Of a stretch of 64,000 nt of DNA, positions 1-8,438 are shown piece by piece. The number at the start of each line of letters is the position of its first letter. Positions within the stretch are counted from its first letter, which is position 1. The DNA lies in NCBI GenBank assembly GCA_963793845.1, contig CAWCBG010000014.1, forward strand, positions 1,302,001 to 1,366,000. The letters are read 5' to 3'. The notes beneath the pieces are model-generated. The model did no database searches. It saw only the letters and a list, made by a program, of their open reading frames with translations, and was not told the DNA's origin. Made by a program: the position numbers and the translations under genes. Source of the stretch: CAWCBG01 sp963793845 (GTDB taxonomy: Bacteria > Acidobacteriota > Terriglobia > Terriglobales > Acidobacteriaceae).

Positions 1-783
1 CTGAAGCCGGGCAACACGTTGATGTTTGCGCACGGCTTCAACATTCGCTACAAGACCATCGCTCCTCCCCCGGGAGTGGACGTCAGCATGGTCGCGCCCA
101 AGGCGCCTGGGCATCGCGTCCGCGAGGTCTTCGTGGAAGGCGGAGGAACGCCGGCGCTGCTTGCGGTCGAGCAGGACGCGTCGGGAATCGCCTGGCGTTA
201 TGCGCTGTCGTATGCGAAGGCGATTGGCGCAACCCGCGCGGGCGTGTTGAAGACCACCTTCACGGAAGAGACGGAGACTGATCTGTTTGGCGAGCAGGCT
301 GTGCTGTGCGGAGGCGCCAGCGCGCTGGTAAAGGCTGGCTTTGAGACGCTAGTGGAAGCCGGATATCAGCCCGAGGTTGCGTACTTCGAATGCCTGCATG
401 AGCTGAAGCTGATCGTCGACCTGATGTATCGCGGCGGCCTCAACTACATGCGCTATTCAGTCAGCGATACCGCCGAGCATGGCGACTACACCGCGGGCAA
501 GCGGCTGATTACCGACGAGACACGCAAGGAAATGAAGCAAATCCTGGCTGAGATTCGCAACGGCGAATTCGCGCGCAAATGGATCGAGGAGAACCGCAGC
601 GGACGGCCCAATTTCCTCGCCACCCGTCAGCAGGAGCGGAACCATCCCATTGAAACCGTCGGAGCGCGGCTGCGCGAGATGATGCCATTCCTCGATCCGG
701 TAGACATTACAGAGATCGAATCACCGAAGAAAGCGGCGGAAGCAGCGAAAACAGCCGAGCCCGCGATTGCAACCCACGCTTAG
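1..783 (+). CDS. ilvC: Ketol-acid reductoisomerase, C-terminal part (5' end outside window)
   Basis: The frame is open from base 1, so the gene starts upstream of the window and only about 260 C-terminal residues are present. IlvC performs the NADPH-dependent isomeroreduction of acetolactate and acetohydroxybutyrate in valine, leucine and isoleucine synthesis. The visible part carries the end of the Rossmann domain (AHGFNI) and the knotted C-terminal domain with the Mg-binding acidic motifs DLFGEQAVLCGG and FECLHELKLIVDL. The tail matches a class I (short) enzyme with a modest extension ending in an Ala/Lys-rich stretch. It is followed 34 bases later by ilvE in the same direction, fitting one branched-chain amino acid cluster. 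The family is certain; the start cannot be given. Confidence 0.95.
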   Translation: MKPGNTLMFAHGFNIRYKTIAPPPGVDVSMVAPKAPGHRVREVFVEGGGTPALLAVEQDASGIAWRYALSYAKAIGATRAGVLKTTFTEETETDLFGEQAVLCGGASALVKAGFETLVEAGYQPEVAYFECLHELKLIVDLMYRGGLNYMRYSVSDTAEHGDYTAGKRLITDETRKEMKQILAEIRNGEFARKWIEENRSGRPNFLATRQQERNHPIETVGARLREMMPFLDPVDITEIESPKKAAEAAKTAEPAIATHA

Positions 784-817
784 GCGAACCATGGACGAGC
801 GGTGAAAGAGGGAAACC

Positions 818-1768
818 GTGCCACTGACAGATTGCCAATGGGTTTGGAAGAACGGAGACCTGGTGCCGTGGGCGGAAGCCACCGTGCATGTGTCCGCGCA
901 CGGGCTTCACTACGGTACCGGCGTCTTTGAAGGTATTCGCTGTTACGACACTCCCAGCGGGCCGGCAGTCTTCCGGCTCGATGCCCATCTCGATCGTATG
1001 TTCCAGTCCGCTCAGACGTATGGAATCGCGATTCCATACACTCGTGACGCGCTGACCCAGGCAACGCTCAATGTGATTGCCGCGAACGGGTTCTCCGACT
1101 GCTACGTGCGACCGATCGCAACCTACGGTAGCGCAAACCTCGGTGTCTATCCGCGGCAATGCCCGGTTGAGGTGGCGATTCTGGCGTGGCCCTGGGGCGC
1201 ATACCTCGGCGCCGGCGCGCTGGAGCAGGGAATCCACGTTACCGTCTCGCGCTGGAAGAAGTTCAGCTCGCTGGCGATGCCCGCGACGGCAAAGGCCTGC
1301 GGACAGTATCTGAACTCCATGCTGGCGGTGCAGGATGCGGTGAAACGTGGCTTCGATGAGGCGCTGCTGGTCGACGAAGAGGGCATCATTGCCGAGGGAT
1401 CGGGCGAGAACATCTTCCTGGTGCAAGATGGCGTGGTGCTCACCAATGACGAACGCGATCACGTGCTCATGGGAATTACGCGCGACACGATCATTACGTT
1501 GGCCCGGGAGCTGGGCTACAAGGTCTTTGTCGGACAGATGCGCTTGGAAGAGCTGGAAGTTGCGGATGAAGCATTTTTCACCGGCACTGCCGCCGAGGTG
1601 ACTCCGATCAGCTCCGTCGATCGCAAGCCGGTTGGCAACGGTGCGCCCGGCCCTGTGACAGGAGAGCTGCAGAGAGCGTTCTTCGCGGCCACTGCCGGGA
1701 AGAACGAGAAGCATGAGGATTGGCTCACGTACGCGACCGAACGCAGCGAGGCGAAGCGCGCAGGGTAA
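818..1768 (+). CDS. ilvE: Branched-chain amino acid aminotransferase
   Basis: This fold-type IV PLP enzyme of 316 residues transfers the amino group from glutamate to the 2-oxo acids of valine, leucine and isoleucine. The PLP lysine is K159 in the motif TAKACGQYLNS. The class IV signature EGSGENIF lies near residue 190 and GTAAEVTPI near 262. The N-terminal HGLHYGTGVFEGIR segment is typical of bacterial IlvE. GTG is chosen as start because a purine-rich AAGAGGG lies just upstream and the length fits the family (E. coli 309). It lies 34 bases after ilvC and is convergent with the LysR gene, whose stop is only 3 bases away. The alternative, D-amino acid or aminodeoxychorismate function, is unlikely given this context. 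Confidence 0.95.
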   Translation: MPLTDCQWVWKNGDLVPWAEATVHVSAHGLHYGTGVFEGIRCYDTPSGPAVFRLDAHLDRMFQSAQTYGIAIPYTRDALTQATLNVIAANGFSDCYVRPIATYGSANLGVYPRQCPVEVAILAWPWGAYLGAGALEQGIHVTVSRWKKFSSLAMPATAKACGQYLNSMLAVQDAVKRGFDEALLVDEEGIIAEGSGENIFLVQDGVVLTNDERDHVLMGITRDTIITLARELGYKVFVGQMRLEELEVADEAFFTGTAAEVTPISSVDRKPVGNGAPGPVTGELQRAFFAATAGKNEKHEDWLTYATERSEAKRAG

Positions 1769-1771
1769 CGT

Positions 1772-2689
1772 TCAGCGCTCCTGTTGGAACAGGTAGCGAG
1801 ACCCAGGTTCAACCGACATTGCCTTGCAGGTTTTAAGAAAGGCCTTACCGGCGTGAGACAGCACGGTTCCAGTGCGATGCACGATGCGGAGCTTGCGCTC
1901 GAAGGCCAGCTCGCTCACGGGTACGTGAACCAGCGACCCGGCCTTGATCTCCTGTTCGACGGCGATCAACGGCACCAGGGCCAGACCATTCTCCATGCGG
2001 ACGAAGTGCTTGATGTCCTCGATGGTCGGCAACTCGATGTACATGTGCAGTGCGGTGCGATGCTTCTTGAAGGCTTGAATGACTTTCTCGCGGTAAGGCG
2101 AGAGGACGCTGTGCGCGACGAACGATTCAGCACCAAAGTCCTTGATGCTGGCTTTCGCGGCATGGGCAAGCGGATGACACGGATAGACGATCAGCGCGAG
2201 TTCGTCGCGGTAGATCACCAGGGAAGAGAGTTCGTCATCATCGGGACGAAAAGAAATGATGCCGAACTCCACGTTGTGGTTGAGCACGCTGCTGGCGACT
2301 TCGCGGGCGAGGGAACGGCGCACCTCGATGCGGATCGTGGGATGCATACGGTGAAACCGGTGCAGCACTGGCAGCAGATAGCGGGAGGTGAACTCGTTGG
2401 CCGCAATCACCAGTCTACCCTGGTGCAGCATGCGGAGTTCCTGCAGGGCGTCTTTGGCTTCTTCGCGGACGTTGAGCAGTTCTTCGGCATAGGTAACCAG
2501 GAGGCGGCCAGCGTCGGTGAGCGACCCATCGCGGGAGGAGCGGTCGAAGAGCTTCTCGCCCAGGTCATCCTCGAGTTTGGAGATGGTCTGGCTGACGGCA
2601 GACTGAGTGCGGTGAAGGCGGGAGGCGGCGCGAGAGAAGCTTTTCTCGCGGGCCACGGCCAGGAAAGTTTCCAGTTGGAAGAGTTCCAT
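1772..2689 (-). CDS. LysR-family transcriptional regulator
   Basis: This 305-residue protein has an N-terminal winged helix-turn-helix (residues 1-60, with SFSRAASRLHRTQSAVSQTISKLE) and a C-terminal periplasmic-binding-protein-like effector domain from about residue 90. It is transcribed divergently from leuA, and the roughly 130-base gap between them holds palindromes of the LysR T-N11-A type. LysR proteins usually repress themselves and control the divergent gene in response to a pathway metabolite. By position it probably controls leuABCD, much as LeuO or other LysR proteins do elsewhere, with a leucine-pathway intermediate as possible effector. Position and family support this; the effector is inference. 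Confidence 0.9.
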   Translation of the reverse strand: MELFQLETFLAVAREKSFSRAASRLHRTQSAVSQTISKLEDDLGEKLFDRSSRDGSLTDAGRLLVTYAEELLNVREEAKDALQELRMLHQGRLVIAANEFTSRYLLPVLHRFHRMHPTIRIEVRRSLAREVASSVLNHNVEFGIISFRPDDDELSSLVIYRDELALIVYPCHPLAHAAKASIKDFGAESFVAHSVLSPYREKVIQAFKKHRTALHMYIELPTIEDIKHFVRMENGLALVPLIAVEQEIKAGSLVHVPVSELAFERKLRIVHRTGTVLSHAGKAFLKTCKAMSVEPGSRYLFQQER

Positions 2690-2724
2690 TATTACTCTCT
2701 TTCGGAAGCAGCGTCGGCAAACTG

Positions 2725-2774
2725 ATTAAATCACATTATCTAATGCTATTACAAGGTATATTAGTTTGACTAAT
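2725..2774. promoter_or_regulatory. Candidate LysR operator region between lysR and leuA
   Basis: The AT-rich divergent gap contains a perfect 6-3-6 palindrome, ATTAGT-TTG-ACTAAT (2760-2774), which fits the LysR T-N11-A box. A looser site lies around 2725-2744 (GATTA ... TCTAATG, with ATTATCTAAT inside it). Two such boxes are usual for LysR regulators: a strong recognition site and a weaker activation site. The palindrome lies about 50 bases before the leuA start. No convincing constitutive promoter for leuA is visible, which fits activator dependence. Confidence 0.5.
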
Positions 2775-2822
2775 TCAGTATGGTTGCCCTAGGCTTGAGG
2801 CAGTTCTTCCTGGAGGTGGAGT

Positions 2823-4043
2823 GTGGAGCGTGAACGCGTATTGATCTTCGATACGTCGCTTCGTGACGGCGAGCAGGCCCCCGGTTGCAGCATGACAGCG
2901 GATGAGAAGCTGGTGCTTGCCAGAAAGCTCCAACGGCTCGGTGTCGACATCATCGAGGCGGGTTTTCCCATTGCGTCCAGCGGCGACGCCGACGGCGTCC
3001 GCCGGGTCGCGTCCGAGGTGCATGGCCCGGTGATTGCGGCCCTGGCCCGCTGCGTGGAGAAGGATATCGCTGTGGCGTGGGAAGCGGTCAGCCGCTCGAT
3101 GCGCCCGCGGATTCACACCTTCCTGGCGACTTCCGACATTCACCTCGCCTTTAAGCTCAAGATCGGCCGTGACGAAGCCCTGCGCCAGGCGTCCGCCATG
3201 GTCGCTTACGCGCGTTCGCTCTGCACCGACGTCGAGTTCTCTCCCGAAGATGCCACGCGCTCCGATGTAGGCTTCCTCTGCGAAGTACTACAGGCGGCGG
3301 TTGAGTCCGGCGCGACCACGCTGAACATTCCGGACACCGTCGGCTACACCACGCCCGCGGAGTACGCGGAGCTGATTCGAACGATTCGGCGCAGAGTGAA
3401 AGGCATCGAGCAGGTTACCATCTCGGTACATTGCCACAACGATCTCGGCCTGGCCGTTGCCAACTCGCTGGCGGGTGTCGAGGCGGGCGCGCGGCAGATT
3501 GAGTGTACGGTCAACGGCATTGGCGAGCGGGCCGGCAACGCGTCGCTGGAAGAGATCGCCATGGTGCTGCATGTGCGCGCCGACAAGTACGACGTGCAGA
3601 CCGGCATTCGGCACGACGAGATTTGGTCAACCAGCCAGATGCTGTCCAAGATTCTCGGCTTCGACACCCAGCCGAATAAGGCTATCGTGGGACGCAACGC
3701 CTTCGCGCACGAGGCCGGCATCCACCAGCACGGTGTGCTCAGCAATCCGCTTTGCTACGAAATCATGACGCCTGAGACCGTGGGACTGCCGCCGGACCGC
3801 ATTGTCCTGGGCAAGCATTCCGGCCGCCATGCGCTGGCCTACAAGTACAAGGAGCTCGGCCACGAGTTGTCGAGCGACGAAGTCAATCGCGTCTACCAGG
3901 ATTTCATCCGGCTGGCCGATCGCAAGAAGCACATCTACGAACAGGATTTGATTTCGCTGCTGTTTGCGCAGCGCGCGAGCGTCATACCGGACGCTATGCC
4001 GGAAATGCAAAGGGCCCAGACCCAGGAGATGAGCGCATCATGA
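2823..4043 (+). CDS. leuA: 2-isopropylmalate synthase lacking the C-terminal regulatory domain
   Basis: LeuA condenses acetyl-CoA with 2-oxoisovalerate, the first committed step to leucine. The protein has 406 residues. The HMGL-like TIM barrel is complete, with FDTSLRDGEQAPG at the N-terminus, the metal-binding HCHNDLG motif near residue 205 and NGIGERAGNA near 237, followed by the helical subdomain with HEAGIHQHG and GKHSGRHA. The usual leucine-binding LeuA dimer domain (about 120 residues) is absent: the protein ends shortly after YEQDLISLLF, at the normal linker. The end is not a frameshift artefact in appearance, since the stop overlaps the leuB start (ATGA). The GTG start gives the usual N-terminus. 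A citramalate or homocitrate synthase role cannot be excluded, but the leuBCD neighbours favour LeuA. Confidence 0.88.
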   Translation: MERERVLIFDTSLRDGEQAPGCSMTADEKLVLARKLQRLGVDIIEAGFPIASSGDADGVRRVASEVHGPVIAALARCVEKDIAVAWEAVSRSMRPRIHTFLATSDIHLAFKLKIGRDEALRQASAMVAYARSLCTDVEFSPEDATRSDVGFLCEVLQAAVESGATTLNIPDTVGYTTPAEYAELIRTIRRRVKGIEQVTISVHCHNDLGLAVANSLAGVEAGARQIECTVNGIGERAGNASLEEIAMVLHVRADKYDVQTGIRHDEIWSTSQMLSKILGFDTQPNKAIVGRNAFAHEAGIHQHGVLSNPLCYEIMTPETVGLPPDRIVLGKHSGRHALAYKYKELGHELSSDEVNRVYQDFIRLADRKKHIYEQDLISLLFAQRASVIPDAMPEMQRAQTQEMSAS

Positions 4044-5143
4044 AACTCCGGATTGTTGTACTGCCGGGAGATGGAATAGGCCCAGAGGTTACCCGCCATG
4101 CGGTAGCGGTACTGCAGGCAGTGTCGGACGTATGCGGTTACGACTTTCGCTTTGAGTCGCAACGCATCGGCGGAGCGGCTATCGAACAGGACGGGAGACC
4201 GCTTCCGGAAAAAACGCTGGCGGCGTGCCTGGAGGCCGACGCGGTTCTCTTGGGAGCGGTTGGCGAGCGAAAATATGACGGCACGACCGGCGAGATGCGG
4301 CCCGAAGCCGGACTGCTGGCGCTGCGCCAGGCCCTCGGAGGCTTTGCCAACTTGCGGCCGGTGCGTGCCTATGAGCCGATTTCCGATTGTTCTCCTTTAC
4401 GCGAAGACGTGACCCGGGGCGCGGATATTCTGATTGTTCGCGAGCTGTTAGGTGGCTTGTACTTCTCGCAGCCGCGGGCGCTCGATCCGGACGGTCTCTC
4501 GGCGCACAACACCATGCGCTACCATGCTGATGAAGTGGAGCGCGTGGCACACATCGCCTTCCAGGAAGCGCAACGGCGCCGCAAACACGTTACTTCGGTC
4601 GACAAGGCCAACGTGCTGGAGACCTCGCAGTTGTGGCGGCGCACTGTAAACGAAGTGGCCTTGCAATATCCTGACGTGAAGGTCGATCACGCGTACGTCG
4701 ATTCATTTGCCATGCAGGTGATCACCACCCCCGCCTGGTACGACGTTGTGCTCACCGAAAATCTGTTTGGCGACATACTGTCGGACGAAGCGTCGGTGAT
4801 CAGCGGATCGCTGGGCATGTTGGCCTCAGCGAGTGTGGGCGGCCGGGTGGAGCTCTACGAGCCAGTACACGGATCGGCTCCTGACATCGCGGGGCGCGGC
4901 CTGGCGAATCCCTTTGGCGCAATTCAGTCGGCAGCGATGCTGCTGCGCTACACCGCTGGACTCTACGACGAGTCTGACAAGATCATGCAGGCGGTGGACC
5001 GCACGCTGAGCCGCGGCATTGTGACACAGGACCTGAGCGGACGTCGAAAACGACCTGCGTATCCCACGGACACTGTGGGCCAGAACCTGGTTGAGACCGT
5101 GACCGATCTGCTACAGATGCAGATGGCTTATCATGCAGTTTGA
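4040..5143 (+). CDS. leuB: 3-isopropylmalate dehydrogenase
   Basis: This 367-residue enzyme oxidatively decarboxylates 3-isopropylmalate using NAD and a divalent metal. Family signatures are VLPGDGIGPEV at the N-terminus, LLGAVGERKYD near residue 70, the substrate-binding VRELLGGLYF near 132, and NLFGDILSDEASVISGSLGML near 248, which contains the metal-binding aspartates. The NAD-selective region EPVHGSAPDIAGRGLANP is present. The ATG overlaps the leuA stop by four bases, indicating translational coupling. LeuC follows 7 bases after its stop. Length and motifs are fully typical. Confidence 0.96.
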   Translation: MKLRIVVLPGDGIGPEVTRHAVAVLQAVSDVCGYDFRFESQRIGGAAIEQDGRPLPEKTLAACLEADAVLLGAVGERKYDGTTGEMRPEAGLLALRQALGGFANLRPVRAYEPISDCSPLREDVTRGADILIVRELLGGLYFSQPRALDPDGLSAHNTMRYHADEVERVAHIAFQEAQRRRKHVTSVDKANVLETSQLWRRTVNEVALQYPDVKVDHAYVDSFAMQVITTPAWYDVVLTENLFGDILSDEASVISGSLGMLASASVGGRVELYEPVHGSAPDIAGRGLANPFGAIQSAAMLLRYTAGLYDESDKIMQAVDRTLSRGIVTQDLSGRRKRPAYPTDTVGQNLVETVTDLLQMQMAYHAV

Positions 5144-5150
5144 GGAGTGA

Positions 5151-6569
5151 ATGCAGCAGTCGAAGGCCCTCTTTGAAAAGGTTTGGGACTCGCACGTCGT
5201 CATGCAGGCCGCGGATGAGCCGGCGCTGCTCTACATCGATCTGCATCTGGTTCACGAAGTAACTTCCCCGCAAGCCTTCGAAGGACTCAGGCTGGCGAAT
5301 CGCCGGGTACGGCGGCCCGACCTGACGTTCGCGACGATCGATCACAACGTTCCTACTACCTCAGACGAACGCTTTCACATCAAGGACCAGATCGCTTCCC
5401 AGCAAATCTCTACCCTGCGTCGCAATTGCGAAGCCGCCGGAATTCCGCTCTTCGATATTGGGTCGGGGAGGCAGGGAATCGTGCACGTCATCGGCCCGGA
5501 ACTCGGGCTGACTCAGCCGGGGATGACCGTGGTCTGCGGCGACAGCCACACTAGCACACACGGCGCGTTTGGAGCCCTGGCTTTCGGCATTGGCACCTCC
5601 GAGGTTGAGCACGTGCTCGCGACGCAATGTGTTTCGCAGAAAAAGCCACGCAGCATGCGTATCTCGGTCTCCGGCAAGTTGCCGCGTGGTACTTCCGCCA
5701 AGGACCTGATCCTCGATATCATCCGTCGACTCGGAACGGACGGCGGCACCGGTCACGTGATCGAATACGCGGGCGAAGCGGTGCTCGGGCTGACGATGGA
5801 AGAGCGCATGACGCTGTGCAATATGAGCATCGAGTGCGGCGCCCGCGCCGGCATGGTCGCTCCCGACGAGACCACATTCGCCTACGTCAGGGGGCGTCGC
5901 TATGCGCCGGAAGGCGAGGAGTGGACGGAGGCGGTGCAACGTTGGCGGCAATTGGCAACGGACGAAGGCGCTCACTTTGATCGCGAGATGCAGATTGACG
6001 GCACGCGGCTGGAACCGGCTGTCACCTGGGGAACAAATCCCGGGATGTCCGTTTCGGTAACTTCGTCGGTACCCATACTCGATGATGCGCGTGACGCGTC
6101 CGAGCGCGCCGCGATGGAGGCGGCGCTGGCCTACATGGGATTGCAAGCAGGCACTCGGATAGAAGACATTGCAGTTGATCGAATTTTCATTGGCTCGTGC
6201 ACTAATGGGCGGCTGGAAGACTTACGCACCGCAGCCCAGGTGATTCGTGGACATAAAGTTCATCCGGACGTGACGGCGCTCGTAGTGCCGGGCTCTGAAG
6301 CGGTGAAGCAGGCGGCTGAACGCGAGGGATTGCACCGCATTTTCCAGGAGGCTGGCGCTGAGTGGCGCGAGCCGGGTTGCTCCATGTGCCTGGGAATGAA
6401 TCCTGACATTCTCGCGCCGAAACAGCGCTGCGCGTCTACAAGCAATCGCAACTTTGAAGGCCGTCAGGGTCGCGAGGGCCGTACCCATCTTGTGAGTCCG
6501 GCGACCGCAGCGGCGACAGCCGTAGCCGGACGATTCGTCGACGTCCGCGGCTGGCACTACAAGGACTAG
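5151..6569 (+). CDS. leuC: 3-isopropylmalate dehydratase large subunit
   Basis: The 472-residue large subunit of isopropylmalate isomerase interconverts 2- and 3-isopropylmalate with LeuD. The [4Fe-4S] cluster cysteines are visible as C350 (IGSCTNGR), C410 and C413 (GCSMCLGMNPD). Other aconitase-family motifs are DHNVPTT near residue 64, GDSHTSTHGAFG near 130 and CASTSNRNFEGRQG near the C-terminus. The start ATG lies 7 bases after leuB. The stop is one base before the leuD ATG, so the two subunits are almost certainly made from one transcript. Confidence 0.97.
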   Translation: MQQSKALFEKVWDSHVVMQAADEPALLYIDLHLVHEVTSPQAFEGLRLANRRVRRPDLTFATIDHNVPTTSDERFHIKDQIASQQISTLRRNCEAAGIPLFDIGSGRQGIVHVIGPELGLTQPGMTVVCGDSHTSTHGAFGALAFGIGTSEVEHVLATQCVSQKKPRSMRISVSGKLPRGTSAKDLILDIIRRLGTDGGTGHVIEYAGEAVLGLTMEERMTLCNMSIECGARAGMVAPDETTFAYVRGRRYAPEGEEWTEAVQRWRQLATDEGAHFDREMQIDGTRLEPAVTWGTNPGMSVSVTSSVPILDDARDASERAAMEAALAYMGLQAGTRIEDIAVDRIFIGSCTNGRLEDLRTAAQVIRGHKVHPDVTALVVPGSEAVKQAAEREGLHRIFQEAGAEWREPGCSMCLGMNPDILAPKQRCASTSNRNFEGRQGREGRTHLVSPATAAATAVAGRFVDVRGWHYKD

Positions 6570-6570
6570 C

Positions 6571-7179
6571 ATGGAACCGTTCCGCAAGCATCGTGGGCTG
6601 GTTGCACCGCTGTATCGTGAGAACATCGATACCGACCAGATCATCCCCAAGCAGCATCTGAAGAAGATCGAGCGCACCGGTTTCGGTCAGCACCTGTTCT
6701 CGGACTGGCGCTATCATCTCGACGGTTCACATCGGCCCGATTTCGTTCTCAATCAGCATCCTTATCATCACGCGAGCATTCTGGTAGCGGGCAAGAATTT
6801 CGGCTGTGGTTCCTCGCGCGAACACGCCGCCTGGGCCCTGGGTGAATTTGGCTTTCGCGCCATCATTGCTCCTTCGTACGCCGATATCTTTCGCACGAAT
6901 GCCGGCAACAACGGCTTATTGGTGATCGAGTTGCCGGAAGCGATCGTGCAAAGCATCGCCGAGCGTGCGCAGACTCAGCCTGGATACGAATTACACATCG
7001 ACCTGGAAGGCCAGATTGTCACCGACGACTACGGCCTGTCCGAGAGCTTTGTTGTGGACGACTTCCGCCGGCATCGCCTGCTCCACGGGCTGGATGAGAT
7101 TGGGATGACTTTGACCCATGAGGCCGAGATCACACGATTCGAACAAAATCACCCCACGTGGGTGGAGCAGAAGAAGTAA
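6571..7179 (+). CDS. leuD: 3-isopropylmalate dehydratase small subunit
   Basis: LeuD supplies the swivel domain of isopropylmalate isomerase. It has 202 residues, as expected for the bacterial small subunit. Signatures are NIDTDQIIPKQHLK near residue 20, NFGCGSSREHAAWAL near 73 (substrate loop) and SYADIFRTNAGNNGLL near 105. It follows leuC with a single intervening base. It closes the leuABCD cluster: the next gene is about 350 bases away and of unrelated function. Confidence 0.97.
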   Translation: MEPFRKHRGLVAPLYRENIDTDQIIPKQHLKKIERTGFGQHLFSDWRYHLDGSHRPDFVLNQHPYHHASILVAGKNFGCGSSREHAAWALGEFGFRAIIAPSYADIFRTNAGNNGLLVIELPEAIVQSIAERAQTQPGYELHIDLEGQIVTDDYGLSESFVVDDFRRHRLLHGLDEIGMTLTHEAEITRFEQNHPTWVEQKK

Positions 7180-7185
7180 AGGCAA

Positions 7186-7217
7186 ATTAGTTCTCCGCTA
7201 AATTAGGTCTCCGCTAA
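7186..7217. repeat. Tandem 16-bp direct repeat after leuD
   Basis: Two adjoining 16-base copies differ at one base: ATTAGTTCTCCGCTAA and ATTAGGTCTCCGCTAA. They start six bases after the leuD stop codon and are followed by a small inverted repeat (TTGCC ... GGCAA, 7220-7236). The role is unknown. It may be part of the leuD transcript end or a regulator site for the next gene. Confidence 0.6.
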
Positions 7218-7349
7218 TGTTGCCCGCTTGCGGCAATTGCTAGCGTCACACTCATTCCTAGAATCTTAACCATTACCGCTTTCTGTCGGCATCAACTCCA
7301 TTCGGAAATCCCAGCTTTCACTCTCAAAAAGTTTTGATTTCCCTCATCT

Positions 7350-7365
7350 GACTGGACGGCCAGTC
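7350..7365. promoter_or_regulatory. Palindrome upstream of the ferritin-like gene, TetR-operator-like
   Basis: The sequence GACTGG-ACGG-CCAGTC is a 6-4-6 perfect inverted repeat, within the run CTGACTGGACGGCCAGTCCG. Sites of this GACTGNNCNGTCAG-like form are typical for TetR/AcrR-type repressors. It lies about 160 bases before the ferritin-like gene in an otherwise featureless 348-base gap. No TetR gene is adjacent; the only one in the window is at about 60 kb. The assignment rests on form alone. Confidence 0.35.
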
Positions 7366-7527
7366 CGTTCTACAGACAGATGTCTCTTTCTGAGCGTTGC
7401 AGAGGAGCAATCAAGCGGCTCTTGAGACGCCAGAATAATATCCCTGTCTGTGCCAAGAGAAAGACCTTGGTTTACCTATTACCCAAGATGCAGGAGATGT
7501 CCTGCTGCCGAAAAAAGGAAAACACCT

Positions 7528-8364
7528 ATGAATAAGCTGGAGAAGCTCGTGGAACTAGCGGACAGCCCGCTAAGTCGTCGTTCGTTTGCAAAGGGAATGG
7601 GGCTCGCCGCCGCCGGATTGGCTGGTGCCGGTGTGCTGGGCGGCACAGTCATCAACGCCGTGGCGCAAAGTGCCGAGATTCCGCCGACCGTGAACATCAC
7701 GCCCATTGTTGACACCGACATTCTGAACTTTGCTCTGAACCTCGAATACCTCGAGGCTGAGTTCTATGCGGTGGCGACATATGGGGCAACTCTCGTGCAG
7801 TTGGGTGTGATTTCGCGCGCCGACGAAACCGGCCCCACAACAGGTGGGCACAAGGTTCCCAACATCGCGCAGTCGCCGTTTGCTTTCGCAGCAAGCGCGA
7901 TTCGCTCCGACGAAATCGAGCATGTAAAGTTCCTGCGCTCAGCACTGGGATCGGCTGCAGCCAAGAAGCCCACGATTAACCTGGATGCGCTCGGATACGG
8001 GTTTGCCAATCCCGGCGACTTCCTCAAGCTGGCTCGACAATTCGAAGACGTAGGCGTAAGCGCCTACGACGGGGCTGCCCCACTGATCCAGAACAAGACT
8101 TACCTGGAAGCGGCAGCCCGCATTTACGGCATGGAAGCGCAGCACAGTGGCGCCATCCGGTTTGCCTGCGTGTACTGGGGCGTGAAGAGTCCGGCGGTCG
8201 ATGGCCAGGACGTGCCACCGACGTCTTCCACTCCGTTTGACGATCCCGGTAACAGCGCCCTGGCTGTTTCCCGCACGACGTCGCAGGTACTCAACATCGT
8301 GTATCACGGGGGTGCGCACTCCGGAGGTTTCTTCCCGAACGGCATGAACGGATCCATCCGTTAA
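7528..8364 (+). CDS. Tat-exported ferritin-like domain protein
   Basis: This 278-residue protein starts at the ATG preceded by AAAAAAGGAA (7511-7520); an in-frame GTG further up lacks a ribosome site. Residues about 17-48 form a twin-arginine signal (SRRSFAKGMG, then a hydrophobic Ala/Gly stretch). The mature part matches the ferritin-like domain family of exported proteins found in Acidobacteria and others: a four-helix bundle with carboxylate/His pairs such as NLEYLEAEFYAVATYG and IRSDEIEHVKFLRSAL. Such Glu/His spacing fits a di-iron site, but the substrate is unknown. A TatA-type gene follows directly, so the Tat substrate and a translocase component are neighbours. Confidence 0.85.
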   Translation: MNKLEKLVELADSPLSRRSFAKGMGLAAAGLAGAGVLGGTVINAVAQSAEIPPTVNITPIVDTDILNFALNLEYLEAEFYAVATYGATLVQLGVISRADETGPTTGGHKVPNIAQSPFAFAASAIRSDEIEHVKFLRSALGSAAAKKPTINLDALGYGFANPGDFLKLARQFEDVGVSAYDGAAPLIQNKTYLEAAARIYGMEAQHSGAIRFACVYWGVKSPAVDGQDVPPTSSTPFDDPGNSALAVSRTTSQVLNIVYHGGAHSGGFFPNGMNGSIR

Positions 8365-8383
8365 TCGACCAAAGTCTCACCCC

Positions 8384-8412
8384 GGTGGGCGGGGATGACT
8401 GGGACGCCCACC
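8384..8412 (+). terminator. Intercistronic stem-loop between ferritin-like gene and tatA
   Basis: Eight-base perfect arms GGTGGGCG (8384-8391) and CGCCCACC (8405-8412) enclose a 13-base loop. No run of T follows directly, only TTCCCCGTTTT. It may be a weak terminator or attenuator setting the ratio between the two genes, or an mRNA-stabilising hairpin. Confidence 0.4.
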
Positions 8413-8438
8413 TTCCCCGTTTTACGCATGAGGTCAAA

